DNA of 64,000 bases from Comamonas sp. BIGb0152. GTDB lineage: Bacteria; Pseudomonadota; Gammaproteobacteria; Burkholderiales; Burkholderiaceae_C. Below are positions 51,058-59,870 of this stretch, piece by piece; within the stretch, counting starts at the first letter, position 1; every line of letters starts with the position of its first letter. The DNA lies in contig NZ_JANUDY010000008.1 in assembly GCF_024809975.1 (NCBI RefSeq), forward strand, positions 1 to 64,000. Reading direction: 5' to 3'. Below the pieces are notes generated by a model. It was not told where the DNA came from. It saw only the letters and a program-made list of their open reading frames with translations, and made no database searches. The translations under genes and the position numbers were made by a program.

Positions 51058-52662
51058 TTGAATAACACCCGCCTTATTTACAGGATGCGCCCCGCCATCC
51101 TGTCCACCGTGCTGGCGCTTTCCTGCACCGTTGCTTGGGCCGCGCGCAGCTTCACCCCCCAAGCAGGCACCTGGGCCATTACCGAAGAATTGGATGGCAA
51201 ACCGGGCCGGGGCTTGGCGATTGATGTGCAAGGCAATACCTTCTTTATGCAGGTATTTGGGTACGAGAAGAATGGCGATGCCACCTTCTACACCGCTACC
51301 GGGCAAATGGAGGGTGACTCCGTTACTGCGCCGTTGATGCGTTACAAAGCTGGCCGTAGTTTTGGAGGCAATGCGCAGGATGCGGTTGAAGATGGCTCGC
51401 CAGGCATGGTGACCGTTTCCTTCTTGAATGGCATCCTGGGGGCTATCCGCTTTCCTGGTGAGCAAAAAAAGCAAATCGAGCGCTTTTTGGTCAACGATCC
51501 AGATTTTGATGATGCGGTACTTGCTCCCTCACCAGAATCCACAAATATAGGTAAAACCGGCAAGTGGCTGCTTCTTGATCAGGGCGGTAATTTTGTAGAT
51601 TTTTTGGATGCAGGTCTCAGCAAAGCAGAAGGGAAGAATTACCGACTTTCGTTGGCATCCCGCATTAGCGGTTCTCGATCGTCATATGACTGTCAGCGAT
51701 TGCCCGGAGTGCAGTCTTTTAGCTGCCAAACTCGCGCTACAGACGCAGCGACAAGCCCGTATGCCGAGGTTAAATTTCAGATGATAGGACCGGAGATCGT
51801 GGGGATGCACACGAACAGCAGTGGCGATATTCTGGAGATTGCCGGTGTGCAGCGTGCAATGGGTTCCCTGGGTGGGGCCATCGCCCTGTGCGGCATGTAT
51901 GAGTATGCGTATATGCCTGCAGGCTGTGATCAATGGCAAATGCCATCCAACGGGACCTGGGTGTTTGCTGACGAGTTGACGGGTAGGCCAGGGCGCGGGA
52001 TCAGTGTGGATATGCAGGACAAGGTCGCAATTTTGCAGATCTTCAATTACCTGCCCGATGGCCGGTCCACGTTTCACATGGGGAGCGCAGTGATTGGCTA
52101 TAACCCGGTGTCGGGAACGGTAAATCCGAGGATCGTACCCATTCAGCGTTACCAGGGAGGGCGGTATTTAGGCGGGCCAGCGTCAGCTGCGGCACCGGTG
52201 TCGTATGACCAAGAGGCCGGGGCAGCAGTCATCGAATTCTCTGGCAGAAATGAAGACAGGATTGCCCCCTATGTTGAAGGCACGTTCCAGCTTCCTGGTG
52301 AAGAAGTCAAGCCTGTCAAACGCTTGGATTTACAAGGGCTAACGCCGTTTAGTCGCTTTGCTGGCGAATGGGCGATGGCGTTTTCAAATGCAGTACCTCC
52401 AGGCATACCCATCCTTCGGAAGGTGCGCTTTTCATCTACGAATGAAGCATCTGCTAGCAGCGATGATGGATTGGTGAAATGCATGAAGAACCCTCACGAT
52501 CTCTCACGATATGTCTGCCATCTCTATGCGGATTCGACGAGAGCCGTTGTCCATGGCAGTCTGTACGGGCGGTTCAATGGCTTTACGGCTGACGGTGATG
52601 CCATTCAGCTCAGAGACCAGTTCAGCAACTGGCGTGGGGTGGGGAAGATGTCGAATGATTGA
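51058..52662 (+). CDS. Exported two-module six-cysteine protein, paralogue 4
   Basis: A 534-residue member of the four-copy exported family. The start is TTG with AGGAGA five bases before. The signal peptide ends CTVAWA/AR near residue 29. Module 1 (37-145) is close to the other copies; then C212-x10-C223, C278-x12-C290. Module 2 begins at 299 (GTWVFADELTGRPGRG, GGRYLGG, LPGEEVKPVKR; one K-to-R change in GKPGRG), followed by a C-x11-C pair. Tail IQLRDQFSNWRGVGKMSND. Six cysteines in the mature chain. The middle part is visibly richer in AT than neighbouring genes. Function unknown. Confidence 0.85.
   Translation: MNNTRLIYRMRPAILSTVLALSCTVAWAARSFTPQAGTWAITEELDGKPGRGLAIDVQGNTFFMQVFGYEKNGDATFYTATGQMEGDSVTAPLMRYKAGRSFGGNAQDAVEDGSPGMVTVSFLNGILGAIRFPGEQKKQIERFLVNDPDFDDAVLAPSPESTNIGKTGKWLLLDQGGNFVDFLDAGLSKAEGKNYRLSLASRISGSRSSYDCQRLPGVQSFSCQTRATDAATSPYAEVKFQMIGPEIVGMHTNSSGDILEIAGVQRAMGSLGGAIALCGMYEYAYMPAGCDQWQMPSNGTWVFADELTGRPGRGISVDMQDKVAILQIFNYLPDGRSTFHMGSAVIGYNPVSGTVNPRIVPIQRYQGGRYLGGPASAAAPVSYDQEAGAAVIEFSGRNEDRIAPYVEGTFQLPGEEVKPVKRLDLQGLTPFSRFAGEWAMAFSNAVPPGIPILRKVRFSSTNEASASSDDGLVKCMKNPHDLSRYVCHLYADSTRAVVHGSLYGRFNGFTADGDAIQLRDQFSNWRGVGKMSND
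51223..51291 (+). repeat. 69-bp paralogue core, copy 4
   Basis: Nearly the same as the 16420 copy, 34.8 kb away in the same orientation. Confidence 0.8.
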
Positions 52663-52777
52663 TGCGCTTGGCTCATACTTGGCTGCTGGGCTATTTATGC
52701 AGCCAGCTTGGGCTGCGCAGCGTGCCACATGCGGGCGCTGCAGCGGCTTAGGGAGTGGTTGAACACCGTAGCGCAGG

Positions 52778-54013
52778 TCAGCGCTTCTTCCGCGTATCCG
52801 GCAAAAACGCCGTCGCCAACCCCAGCAGCGGCAAAAACGAGGTCAGGCCATAGACCCAGACGATGCCATGCACATCGGCCAGCTCGCCCAGGGCAGCGGC
52901 TCCCACGCCGCCGATGCCGAACATCAATCCAAACATCAAACCCGAGACTAGGCCTACGCGGCCGGGCACGGCCTCTTGCGCATAGACCACCAGCGCGGCA
53001 AAGGCCGACGACATCACCAGGCCGATGACGATGGCGAGCACTGCGGTCCACACCAAACCCACATAGGGCAGGGCCAGCGCAAACGGCGCAACGCCCAGGA
53101 ACGAGATCCAGATGACGGCCTTGCGGCCAATGCGGTCACCGACCGGGCCACCCGCAAAGGTGCCGGCTGCCACAGCGGCCAGAAACATAAAGAGAAACAG
53201 CTGGCTGCTCTGCACGCTCAGCTGGAAGCGCTCGATCAGATAGAACGTGAAGTAGTTGGTGAACGCCGCGATGTAGACAAACTTGGCGAACATCAGAATG
53301 CAGATCACCGTGATGGCGCGGATGACGCCAGCGCGGTTCAGGCCTTCACCCGCATGGTTTTTGGCCAGGCTCTTGGCCTTGGCGCTGCCGTTGTGGCGCA
53401 CCCAGATGGTCAAGCGGTACAGCACAAAGATGGCGACCAGCGCCACCACCATGAACCAGGCCACGGCGCGCTGGCCGTGCGGAATGACGATGGCCGCCGT
53501 CAGCAGCGGGCCAATGGCCGAGCCGGTATTGCCGCCCACCTGGAAGGTGGACTGCGCCGTGCCAAAGCGCCCGCCTGATGCCAGGCGCGCAATGCGCGAG
53601 GCCTCGGGGTGGAAGGTGGCCGAGCCCACGCCCACCACGGCGGCTGCCACCAGCAGCATCTCGTAGCTTTGCGCGGTAGACAGCAGGCCGATGCCGATCA
53701 AGGTCATGCCCATGCCGGAAGGCAGCAAAAAGGGCTTGGGGTGCTTGTCGGTGTACATGCCAATCCACGGCTGCAGCAGCGATGCGGTGACCTGGTAGAC
53801 CAGCGCAATCACGCCAATCTGGCCAAAGCTCAGCGAAAAGCTGGCCTTGAGCATTGGAAAGATCGAGGGCAGCATCGCCTGGATCATGTCGTTGAGCAGG
53901 TGCGCCAGGGCCGCGCCGCCCACGATGGGCAATAGAAAACCGTGCTGCTGGGGGGCTGCAGCCGGCGCTGCCAGTGAGGCGTTTGAATTGAGTGTGGCGG
54001 TTTCGGCGGTCAT
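52778..54013 (-). CDS. fsr: Fosmidomycin resistance-type MFS transporter
   Basis: A 411-residue major facilitator of the Fsr subgroup. Typical segments: GGAALAHLLNDMIQAMLPSI, PWIGMYTDKHPKPFLLPSG, GSATFHPEASRIARLASGGR and STFQVGGNTGSAIGPLLTAA, strongly like E. coli Fsr. Twelve helices predicted, with a cytosolic loop near residues 210-230 (GSAKAKSLAKNHAGEGLNRA). Efflux of fosmidomycin-like compounds is the known role of the name-giving member; natural substrates are unclear. Confidence 0.85.
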   Translation of the reverse strand: MTAETATLNSNASLAAPAAAPQQHGFLLPIVGGAALAHLLNDMIQAMLPSIFPMLKASFSLSFGQIGVIALVYQVTASLLQPWIGMYTDKHPKPFLLPSGMGMTLIGIGLLSTAQSYEMLLVAAAVVGVGSATFHPEASRIARLASGGRFGTAQSTFQVGGNTGSAIGPLLTAAIVIPHGQRAVAWFMVVALVAIFVLYRLTIWVRHNGSAKAKSLAKNHAGEGLNRAGVIRAITVICILMFAKFVYIAAFTNYFTFYLIERFQLSVQSSQLFLFMFLAAVAAGTFAGGPVGDRIGRKAVIWISFLGVAPFALALPYVGLVWTAVLAIVIGLVMSSAFAALVVYAQEAVPGRVGLVSGLMFGLMFGIGGVGAAALGELADVHGIVWVYGLTSFLPLLGLATAFLPDTRKKR

Positions 54014-54240
54014 GGCGGCGGTTTAGCAAATCAAAAGGGAATGCCAAGATGGGTAGCAAGCCGGTAGCGTACGTGATCCAAGGATGGCGGAATCGCGTAA
54101 CTTGGACAAGAAGTATCGAGTTCTTGCCAGTTCGCCGAATGACAGTCATTCGCTGGGCGGGCTGACCGTGCCAAATGCGGGCGCTTATGATGCCTTGGCA
54201 CCCCCGGATCCGCATTCTCTTCAACACTAGGACGGCCCCC

Positions 54241-54762
54241 ATGACACAGATTGCCCATCTTCGTGACGCCATCGCGGCGAGCCAGCTTCTCCAGAACGTG
54301 GAGGCAGACGACGGCTTTGTGGTTGGCAGCGTGCGGTTTCAGCCGGCCGCTGCGGACATCCCCGTCAACGTCGATCCGGAGCTGGCCGACAACCCGGTCA
54401 TGGATACGGATACCCTCATTGCCAATACGCAGCGGTTTTTGGCGATGCCGGTGGACCGCTGGAAGCAGCTGATCGATGAGATTGCGCTGGAGGTGGAAGA
54501 GGCCGTAGAAGACGATGAGGTGGACGAGCCCAGGGATCTGCGCGACGACCTGCGCCTGCATTCGGTGGCTGTTTTTGCCGATGCCGTGCTGCTGTCCTTC
54601 GTGGCGCCGCAGCAGTTTCCCGACTGCTGGGTGCGCGCGCAGCTCGGTGTGGGCCTGGCGCTGGAAGACATCTCCATCGACGAGAACGATGGCGTGGAGA
54701 CCATCGAATTCAAGTCGCTGGATGATCTGCTGGACAAGCTGAGCGCGAAACCCGACGAGTAG
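54241..54762 (+). CDS. Hypothetical acidic protein, 173 residues
   Basis: No family recognised with confidence. The protein is acidic, with a charged helix-like region IDEIALEVEEAVEDDEVDEP and a C-terminal half FPDCWVRAQLGVGLALEDIS, IEFKSLDDLLDKL that looks like an alpha/beta domain similar in style to small DUF2004-type proteins. No signal peptide or membrane segment. ATG 54241 is chosen because the 22 upstream in-frame codons look non-coding; no clear ribosome site is seen. Divergent from fsr and convergent with the nucleotidyltransferase gene. Confidence 0.65.
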   Translation: MTQIAHLRDAIAASQLLQNVEADDGFVVGSVRFQPAAADIPVNVDPELADNPVMDTDTLIANTQRFLAMPVDRWKQLIDEIALEVEEAVEDDEVDEPRDLRDDLRLHSVAVFADAVLLSFVAPQQFPDCWVRAQLGVGLALEDISIDENDGVETIEFKSLDDLLDKLSAKPDE

Positions 54763-54937
54763 CGCAGGTGGCTGTAGCCATCTGCCACCAGCCGCCACCG
54801 CGCAACCAGCGCAAGGTTGCGGCTGTGCAGCTGGTTGATCTTCCAGTCCGCCGCTTTGAGTTCTGCTTGCGCCGCTGCGAACAGCGCATCCTGCCTTCCT
54901 CCGGTCCTGGTCGCTGTGCACCCAGCGTTGTTTCCGC

Positions 54938-55726
54938 CTAAACGGGCGTCGGTGTTTGCTGTTGGCCTTGCATCCATCCGATGAAAAGGTCTAATTTCTC
55001 GTTGAACACACCAGCCGCTGCCCAGGGTGCCTTGGCATGCACCAGAAAGAAATCGGCCCGCTCCGCCATGTCCGGGAATCGGTCTGAGAAATACCGCGCA
55101 TAGTCATCCAGCGACTGGGGCCAGTACCCGCCTACGGCCGGGCGCAGCACGTTGGTGGCACGGACCAGCTTTCTCGCCGCCTCCTTTTGCAGCTGCCGTA
55201 GCGTGGCCAGGTCTTGCGCTGCAGCGATGCGCGCTCTGTAGCCTTGCAACACCTGCACGTAGTCGCCATTGACGGCCTGTGCCACGGCAAGCGAAGGTGC
55301 AAAGGCTGCAAACCGCAGGCCCAGATCCTGGCCCTGGATGCAACGGCATTCATGCTTGAGCCAGTAGCCCCAGCTGTACAGATTGGCGGGATCGGTCACA
55401 TCGGCCAGCACGCCGAGATCGAAGTCCACCTTGCTCACTTGCGGGTGACGTGCCTGCAGTCCCAGGCGCAGCTGCTCAAGCGCCTGGGCTTGGGCGGGGG
55501 CCAGCGGACGGGCCAGGACCACCGTCAGGTCCACGTCCGAGACCCCGGGCGTGGCAGCGGCCCGGGACACACTTCCGTAGAGGTAGACACTGTGCAACAG
55601 GGGCCCCAGTGCCCGCAACAGGCTGGCCTGTGCGTCATCGACCAGTGCCACGAACGCGGGTTGCAGAGGTGGGGCAGGGGGCGTGTCAATCGTCGTGGTG
55701 CAGGTGCTGCGATGGGCGCTGGTCAT
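54938..55726 (-). CDS. Nucleotidyltransferase-domain protein (aminoglycoside adenylyltransferase-like)
   Basis: A 262-residue protein with a pol-beta-type nucleotidyltransferase core: the GS motif in VYLYGSVSRAAATPGVSD and the D-x-D pair in SDVDLTVVLA near residues 60-68. A third acidic residue is expected in KVDFDLGVL near 98. The C-terminal helical part has LRQLQKEAARKLVRATNVL, like AadA-type or KNTase-type domains. Either a resistance-type or a housekeeping nucleotide transferase; no resistance spectrum can be read. In-frame ATGs at 55726 and 55738 are both possible; neither has a good ribosome site. Confidence 0.75.
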   Translation of the reverse strand: MTSAHRSTCTTTIDTPPAPPLQPAFVALVDDAQASLLRALGPLLHSVYLYGSVSRAAATPGVSDVDLTVVLARPLAPAQAQALEQLRLGLQARHPQVSKVDFDLGVLADVTDPANLYSWGYWLKHECRCIQGQDLGLRFAAFAPSLAVAQAVNGDYVQVLQGYRARIAAAQDLATLRQLQKEAARKLVRATNVLRPAVGGYWPQSLDDYARYFSDRFPDMAERADFFLVHAKAPWAAAGVFNEKLDLFIGWMQGQQQTPTPV

Positions 55727-55820
55727 GCTCGGCAGCATAGCGCAGCCCACACGCATGGAACTGCTAACCCGCTGTCAGCATCGCCAGGCACCCCGTGCAG
55801 ATGCAAGATGGGCCATTATG

Positions 55821-55854
55821 AAAAAAGCGGACCACCCCGCCAGGATGTCCGCTT
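55821..55854 (-). terminator. Intrinsic terminator of the cadherin-like gene
   Basis: On the minus strand, AAGCGGAC and GTCCGCTT form an 8-bp stem with a 14-base loop, followed by TTTTTT (55826-55821). It lies 25 bases after the stop at 55879. Confidence 0.8.
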
Positions 55855-55878
55855 CATGGGCCGGTGCCGATTGGCAGA

Positions 55879-58515
55879 TCAGCGTGTTTTACCTGTTCTG
55901 CGCAGGGCAATACCTGCCACAAGTGCCGTTGCCAACCATAGCCATAGTGGCCCGCCCAGCGGTACTGCTTGCACGCTCGCCGTCGCTGCAGCCTCTACGG
56001 TGATGCGCAAGATCGATGTGTCCGTGCCACCACGTGCATCCGATAGGGTGTAGCGCACTTCAGGAACCTCGCCTTTGAATTGCGCATCTGGCTGGAAGCT
56101 GAACTGGCCATCACTTTCCACGCGCAGCGTGCCTGTATTGGCCATGGTCGCGGTGTCGGTTGGCTGGTAGGTTTGGCCATTCACGGTAAACCCGGTGATG
56201 CGCATGGCATCTCCCTCAACATCGCTGGCATTGGCCAACAGATTGCCGGTCAGCGTTTGCCCTTGCGGGATCGTGAACGCCTCATCGCCATCGCTCGGAT
56301 TTGTGTTGGGCACCACGGTGATATTGACGCGATATTCGTTGGTGCCGCCAAAGCCATCGTTCACGACAAAGCTGAAACTGTCGGGGCCGCTGTATCCATT
56401 GTCAGGGGTGTAAACAAAGGATCCGCCTGCTTGAATCGTCACGCTTCCATGCGATGGCAGGCTCGCACCAGGCGCATAGGCCACGGTGTCACCATCCACG
56501 TCCGATGCGGCTGGCAGCGTCTGTGACAGCGGCGTGTTTTGCGGCGTGGTCAAGCTGGTGTTGCTGGATACCGGCGGCGTGTTCAGGCCGACGATGGTCA
56601 TCGTCAGTGAGGCTTCACCAAACAAAGGAATGCCGCTGGTGCGGGAGATGCTGACACCGTCGATGGCCATTTCTGCCCAGCCCCCACCGGCATCAGGCAC
56701 CCCTCTGAGCTCCAGCAGCTGCGTGGTTGCGGTAGCCGTAAAACTCACGGTGATGAGCTGCCAAGGCGCTGCTGTTCCCACTGCAGGTGCGGTCAGCACT
56801 GGTGAGTTGTAGACGTCGCTGCCAAAGGTGACTCGAATGTGGCCGGGAACCGTGCCGATGCCCGCAAAATTATGCGCTGAGATCGTCTGGTAGAACTTCA
56901 GCGCATACGTGGTGCCTGCCACCAGCCCTGAAAGCGTCTGTTGGATGACACCACTGGAGCCCAACGGATCGTAGCCATTGCCTTGGAGCTTGAGGAAGTT
57001 GCCGCCATCTGGAGATGGGTCATACACCTCACCACCTGCCGTGTCTGATGGGTCGGAGATTTGGGCATTATGAGGCGAATACCAGCCTGGCTCTGAAGGA
57101 CCTACCAAGTCGTTGTTGAATGATCCATCGACCGTCTGCGCTCCCACCTCTTCGATCCTGTAGACAGCGCTGTCCTGCAGTGATTGGGTACGCGTCAATG
57201 CTGCAACGGCAGGGTGGTTGGTGTCCAACAGATAGGCGTAATTGCCATCAGGGTTGATGGTCCAGTTTCCATAGCTTCCTGTGTGTACCAATGGGCCCGT
57301 CACGGGGGTGCCTGCAAAGCGGCTGAGCACGAACGCATCTCCGTTAGGGTCATAGTCGACGCCGCTGCCATCATCGTCGGTCAGCAGATTGCCTGTGACG
57401 GTTGCTGTGTGGGCCTTGTCTATGGTTTTGCCATTGTTGGTGGCGACGGGATTGGCATTGATCTCAATGGTGGCGGTTGCCGTATTGGAGTTGCTGGTGC
57501 CATCGTTCACTACGAATGTGATGATGCGGTCGGTGATATCGAGCGGCGACGCTGTGGGCTCAAAGCTGAGCATTTGCAGCGCACCGATATAGGTGGTGCT
57601 GGATGCTGGCCCGGTCAACACCAAGCGCAAGCTGCCGCCACCGCCGGCAGTAACCGTATAGGCAATGCCATTGGCAACACCGGCACTGCCAGCCGCAATC
57701 GTTTGATTGCCCAGGCGCACCACATCACCGGCCAGCAGGTTGGTGAAGGTCACCGTTGCACTCTGCATGGTGCTGCTGTCCACATCGTCGATGGTGGCAG
57801 CCGATCCCACGATGGCGACCGGCGGATCACCCTCGTCAAACCTCACTTGATTGCCTCGGCCGGGGGATGCATCCCGGTAGGCCTCGGCGACGACATTGTC
57901 AATGCACAGGGTATCGGTGCTGCTGGACTCCTCACCGGTATAGCTAAATGCCAGAGTCGTGTCGTCCTGCACGCTGGTTGGCAGGTTGAGCACGAGTGAC
58001 GTAAACGACGCGGATGCCGCCAATGCCGTCAAATTGCCGGTGGCTCCGTTCTGGTAGGTGATGGTTGCCTCTGCGCCTGTGGCGGCTGAGGTGGTAATGG
58101 TTGCGTATGGCGTGCTACCCAGGTTCACCGTCAGAACATTCTGCTGACTGGGGGCGGCACCATCAGCCCAGCGTACATCGACGCTCACGCGCGCACCTCC
58201 CAGCGAGCTCGGCCCATAGGCCCAACCCGCAACGGAGGGTGCACTCAAATCGTGCGGGCCGGGGTCGGGTGTGCCATAGGATTGAGAGGGGTTGGTACAA
58301 GCCATGCCAATGTTCCTGTGCAGCCATTTATCAGTGGATGCCCAGGTACTTGTCTGCGTGAAATCGCCGTTCTCAACCAGGGAAATCAGTGAGGGGCCAG
58401 AGTTCAGATCGAGTATTGGGGGCTGCTGAGCAGAGGCATTGCTGGCTAAAAGTATTGCGGAGCTTCCCCAGAACAGGACATGGCCCAACGTGGCCGATAG
58501 CGCATTGCATGGCAT
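55879..58515 (-). CDS. Large exported protein with cadherin-like repeats and sorting-type C-terminus
   Basis: An 878-residue exported protein. The signal peptide ends SNASAQQ near residue 29. Regions in order: a jelly-roll-like part (about 45-215), Ig/cadherin-like units (about 230-375, with ITFVVNDGTSNSNTATATI), a carbohydrate-module-like jelly roll (about 490-620, LQGNGYDPLGSSGVIQQTLS) and two cadherin-like repeats (about 640-830, with DVDGDTVAY, YSGPDSFSFVVNDG, NLLANASDVEGD). The last 27 residues read VPLGGPLWLWLA, a hydrophobic run, then RRTGKTR: the layout of an IPTL-type tail but without PTL. ATG 58515 has GAGGA; a TTG five codons upstream is the alternative. Probably surface-exposed; ligand unknown. 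Confidence 0.82.
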   Translation of the reverse strand: MPCNALSATLGHVLFWGSSAILLASNASAQQPPILDLNSGPSLISLVENGDFTQTSTWASTDKWLHRNIGMACTNPSQSYGTPDPGPHDLSAPSVAGWAYGPSSLGGARVSVDVRWADGAAPSQQNVLTVNLGSTPYATITTSAATGAEATITYQNGATGNLTALAASASFTSLVLNLPTSVQDDTTLAFSYTGEESSSTDTLCIDNVVAEAYRDASPGRGNQVRFDEGDPPVAIVGSAATIDDVDSSTMQSATVTFTNLLAGDVVRLGNQTIAAGSAGVANGIAYTVTAGGGGSLRLVLTGPASSTTYIGALQMLSFEPTASPLDITDRIITFVVNDGTSNSNTATATIEINANPVATNNGKTIDKAHTATVTGNLLTDDDGSGVDYDPNGDAFVLSRFAGTPVTGPLVHTGSYGNWTINPDGNYAYLLDTNHPAVAALTRTQSLQDSAVYRIEEVGAQTVDGSFNNDLVGPSEPGWYSPHNAQISDPSDTAGGEVYDPSPDGGNFLKLQGNGYDPLGSSGVIQQTLSGLVAGTTYALKFYQTISAHNFAGIGTVPGHIRVTFGSDVYNSPVLTAPAVGTAAPWQLITVSFTATATTQLLELRGVPDAGGGWAEMAIDGVSISRTSGIPLFGEASLTMTIVGLNTPPVSSNTSLTTPQNTPLSQTLPAASDVDGDTVAYAPGASLPSHGSVTIQAGGSFVYTPDNGYSGPDSFSFVVNDGFGGTNEYRVNITVVPNTNPSDGDEAFTIPQGQTLTGNLLANASDVEGDAMRITGFTVNGQTYQPTDTATMANTGTLRVESDGQFSFQPDAQFKGEVPEVRYTLSDARGGTDTSILRITVEAAATASVQAVPLGGPLWLWLATALVAGIALRRTGKTR

Positions 58516-58666
58516 GGTGAAAATCCTCAATACAAAAAGTGACTTATTGCCGCTTTGTGGACTGTAGATCGTTCTTATAAATTTGTACAGTTTGTTTCAT
58601 TTAAGTGTTTTTGTACGCTAACGCTCGCTAGAAAGTACCGAGGAACCTGGTGCACAAGCCTCCCCC

Positions 58667-58707
58667 AATGGGATGGGTGCCGATTGGCATGAGCCGCAAG
58701 GCGTCTT
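58667..58707. repeat. Dispersed repeat, copy 2
   Basis: AATGGGATGGGTGCCGATTG and onward to CCGCAAGGCGTCTT matches the copy at 2052-2092 at 34 of 41 positions. It sits 150 bases upstream of the cadherin-like gene, as copy 1 sits upstream of the IPTL-CTERM gene. Confidence 0.5.
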
Positions 58708-58733
58708 GCGAAACCACCTTGAAAAGCGAGCAC

Positions 58734-58762
58734 AAAAAGCAAACGCCACCCGAAGGTGGCGT
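58734..58762 (-). terminator. Intrinsic terminator of the NarL-type regulator gene
   Basis: ACGCCACC and GGTGGCGT form an 8-bp stem with a CGAA loop. On the minus strand the stem is followed by TTGCTTTTT. It ends transcription 25 bases after the stop at 58788. Confidence 0.8.
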
Positions 58763-58787
58763 GTGGATGGTGTGTCGGGTTGGGAGA

Positions 58788-59420
58788 TCAGCTGATCAAG
58801 CCATTCTTCAACGCGTAGTAGGTCAAATCGCTGTTGGAGCTGAGGGTCATCTTCTCCATCAGCCGGGTGCGGTAGGTGCTCACCGTCTTGACGCTGAGCG
58901 ACAGCTGCTCGGCGACATTGCTGGCGGTTTCGCCCTGGGCCAGTTTCAAGAACACCTGGAACTCGCGCTCGGACAGGTGCTCGTGCGGCGGGGCATCGTC
59001 CTTGCGGCCCAGCTGCTGGGCCAGCAGGTTGGCCACCATGGGGGTCAGGTAGCGCTTGCCCAGCGAGATGGTGCGGATGGCTTCCACAATTTCGCTGGGG
59101 TCACATTCCTTGTTCAGGTAACCGTTCACACCCTGGCGGATCAGGTTGATCGCATAGTGCTCGGCCGGGTAGCCACTCAAAATCAGGATGCCCATATCAG
59201 GCTCCTTGGCGCGCAGCATGGTCAGGGCATCGATGCCGCTTTGGCCGGGCATCGACAGGTCCATCACCAGCACGTCAATGGATTCATTGCGCACCAGGTC
59301 AATGGCTTCGCGTCCGTTGGAGGCTTCGCCTACGACGCGGATATCTACAAAGTCCGCCAGAAATTGCTTCAGGCCTGAGCGAACGATGGCGTGGTCATCG
59401 ACAAGTCCTACGTTGATCAT
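58788..59420 (-). CDS. NarL/FixJ-family response regulator
   Basis: A 210-residue two-domain regulator. The receiver domain (1-120) has NVGLVDDHAIVRSGLKQFLA with acidic D8-D9, the phospho-acceptor in VLVMDLSMPGQSG near D55, and LILSGYPAEHY. The LuxR-type HTH (about 145-205) has LSEREFQVFLKLAQGETASN and VAEQLSLSVKTVSTYRTRLM. Start ATG with AAGGAAGA. No cognate kinase is directly adjacent; the nearest kinases are at 60.3 and 62.4 kb. A clear intrinsic terminator follows. The LSGYPAEHYA segment is of the UvrY/GacA-like kind. Confidence 0.9.
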   Translation of the reverse strand: MINVGLVDDHAIVRSGLKQFLADFVDIRVVGEASNGREAIDLVRNESIDVLVMDLSMPGQSGIDALTMLRAKEPDMGILILSGYPAEHYAINLIRQGVNGYLNKECDPSEIVEAIRTISLGKRYLTPMVANLLAQQLGRKDDAPPHEHLSEREFQVFLKLAQGETASNVAEQLSLSVKTVSTYRTRLMEKMTLSSNSDLTYYALKNGLIS

Positions 59421-59870
59421 TGGTCTTCCTTGGTGGCGGCAGCGCAGGGGGCTGGCTGCGTGCTGTTTTATTGAAATAGGGCAAACGGATCGATAAACGT
59501 GCAGCGGGCGACAAAGGGCATCATGATTATCTTTGGCTGCGAATGCTGCAATGGTTATCGACCTGCGTAAATACCAAAAACCGTATTTATATTATATAAA
59601 TTTGATACAAGATAAGGGCCTGCCGCAATGGCGGTTCATATACCTTGATATCAAAGCCTCAATGGCTAGAGCACTAGTTTAACCATGGTTTGCAAATGCC
59701 ATGTGGGTGCGCGCAAACGGTCCTTGTCAGAGGAAGACTACAAAAAGCCAGGTGGATTTTTTTGACACCCGCCTAGCATGAAAGTTTTCCAGTTTTCAGC
59801 CTGTGGTATATTCCATCGGCATAAAAAGAAAATGTCCTACATGGATAAATTCCCTGGTGCAAATCGCGAC
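59421..59870. other. Gene-free interval between divergent regulators
   Basis: AT-rich non-coding stretch between the NarL-type regulator (minus) and the lone receiver (plus). It should hold both promoters. I see no open frame with coding character. Confidence 0.5.
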
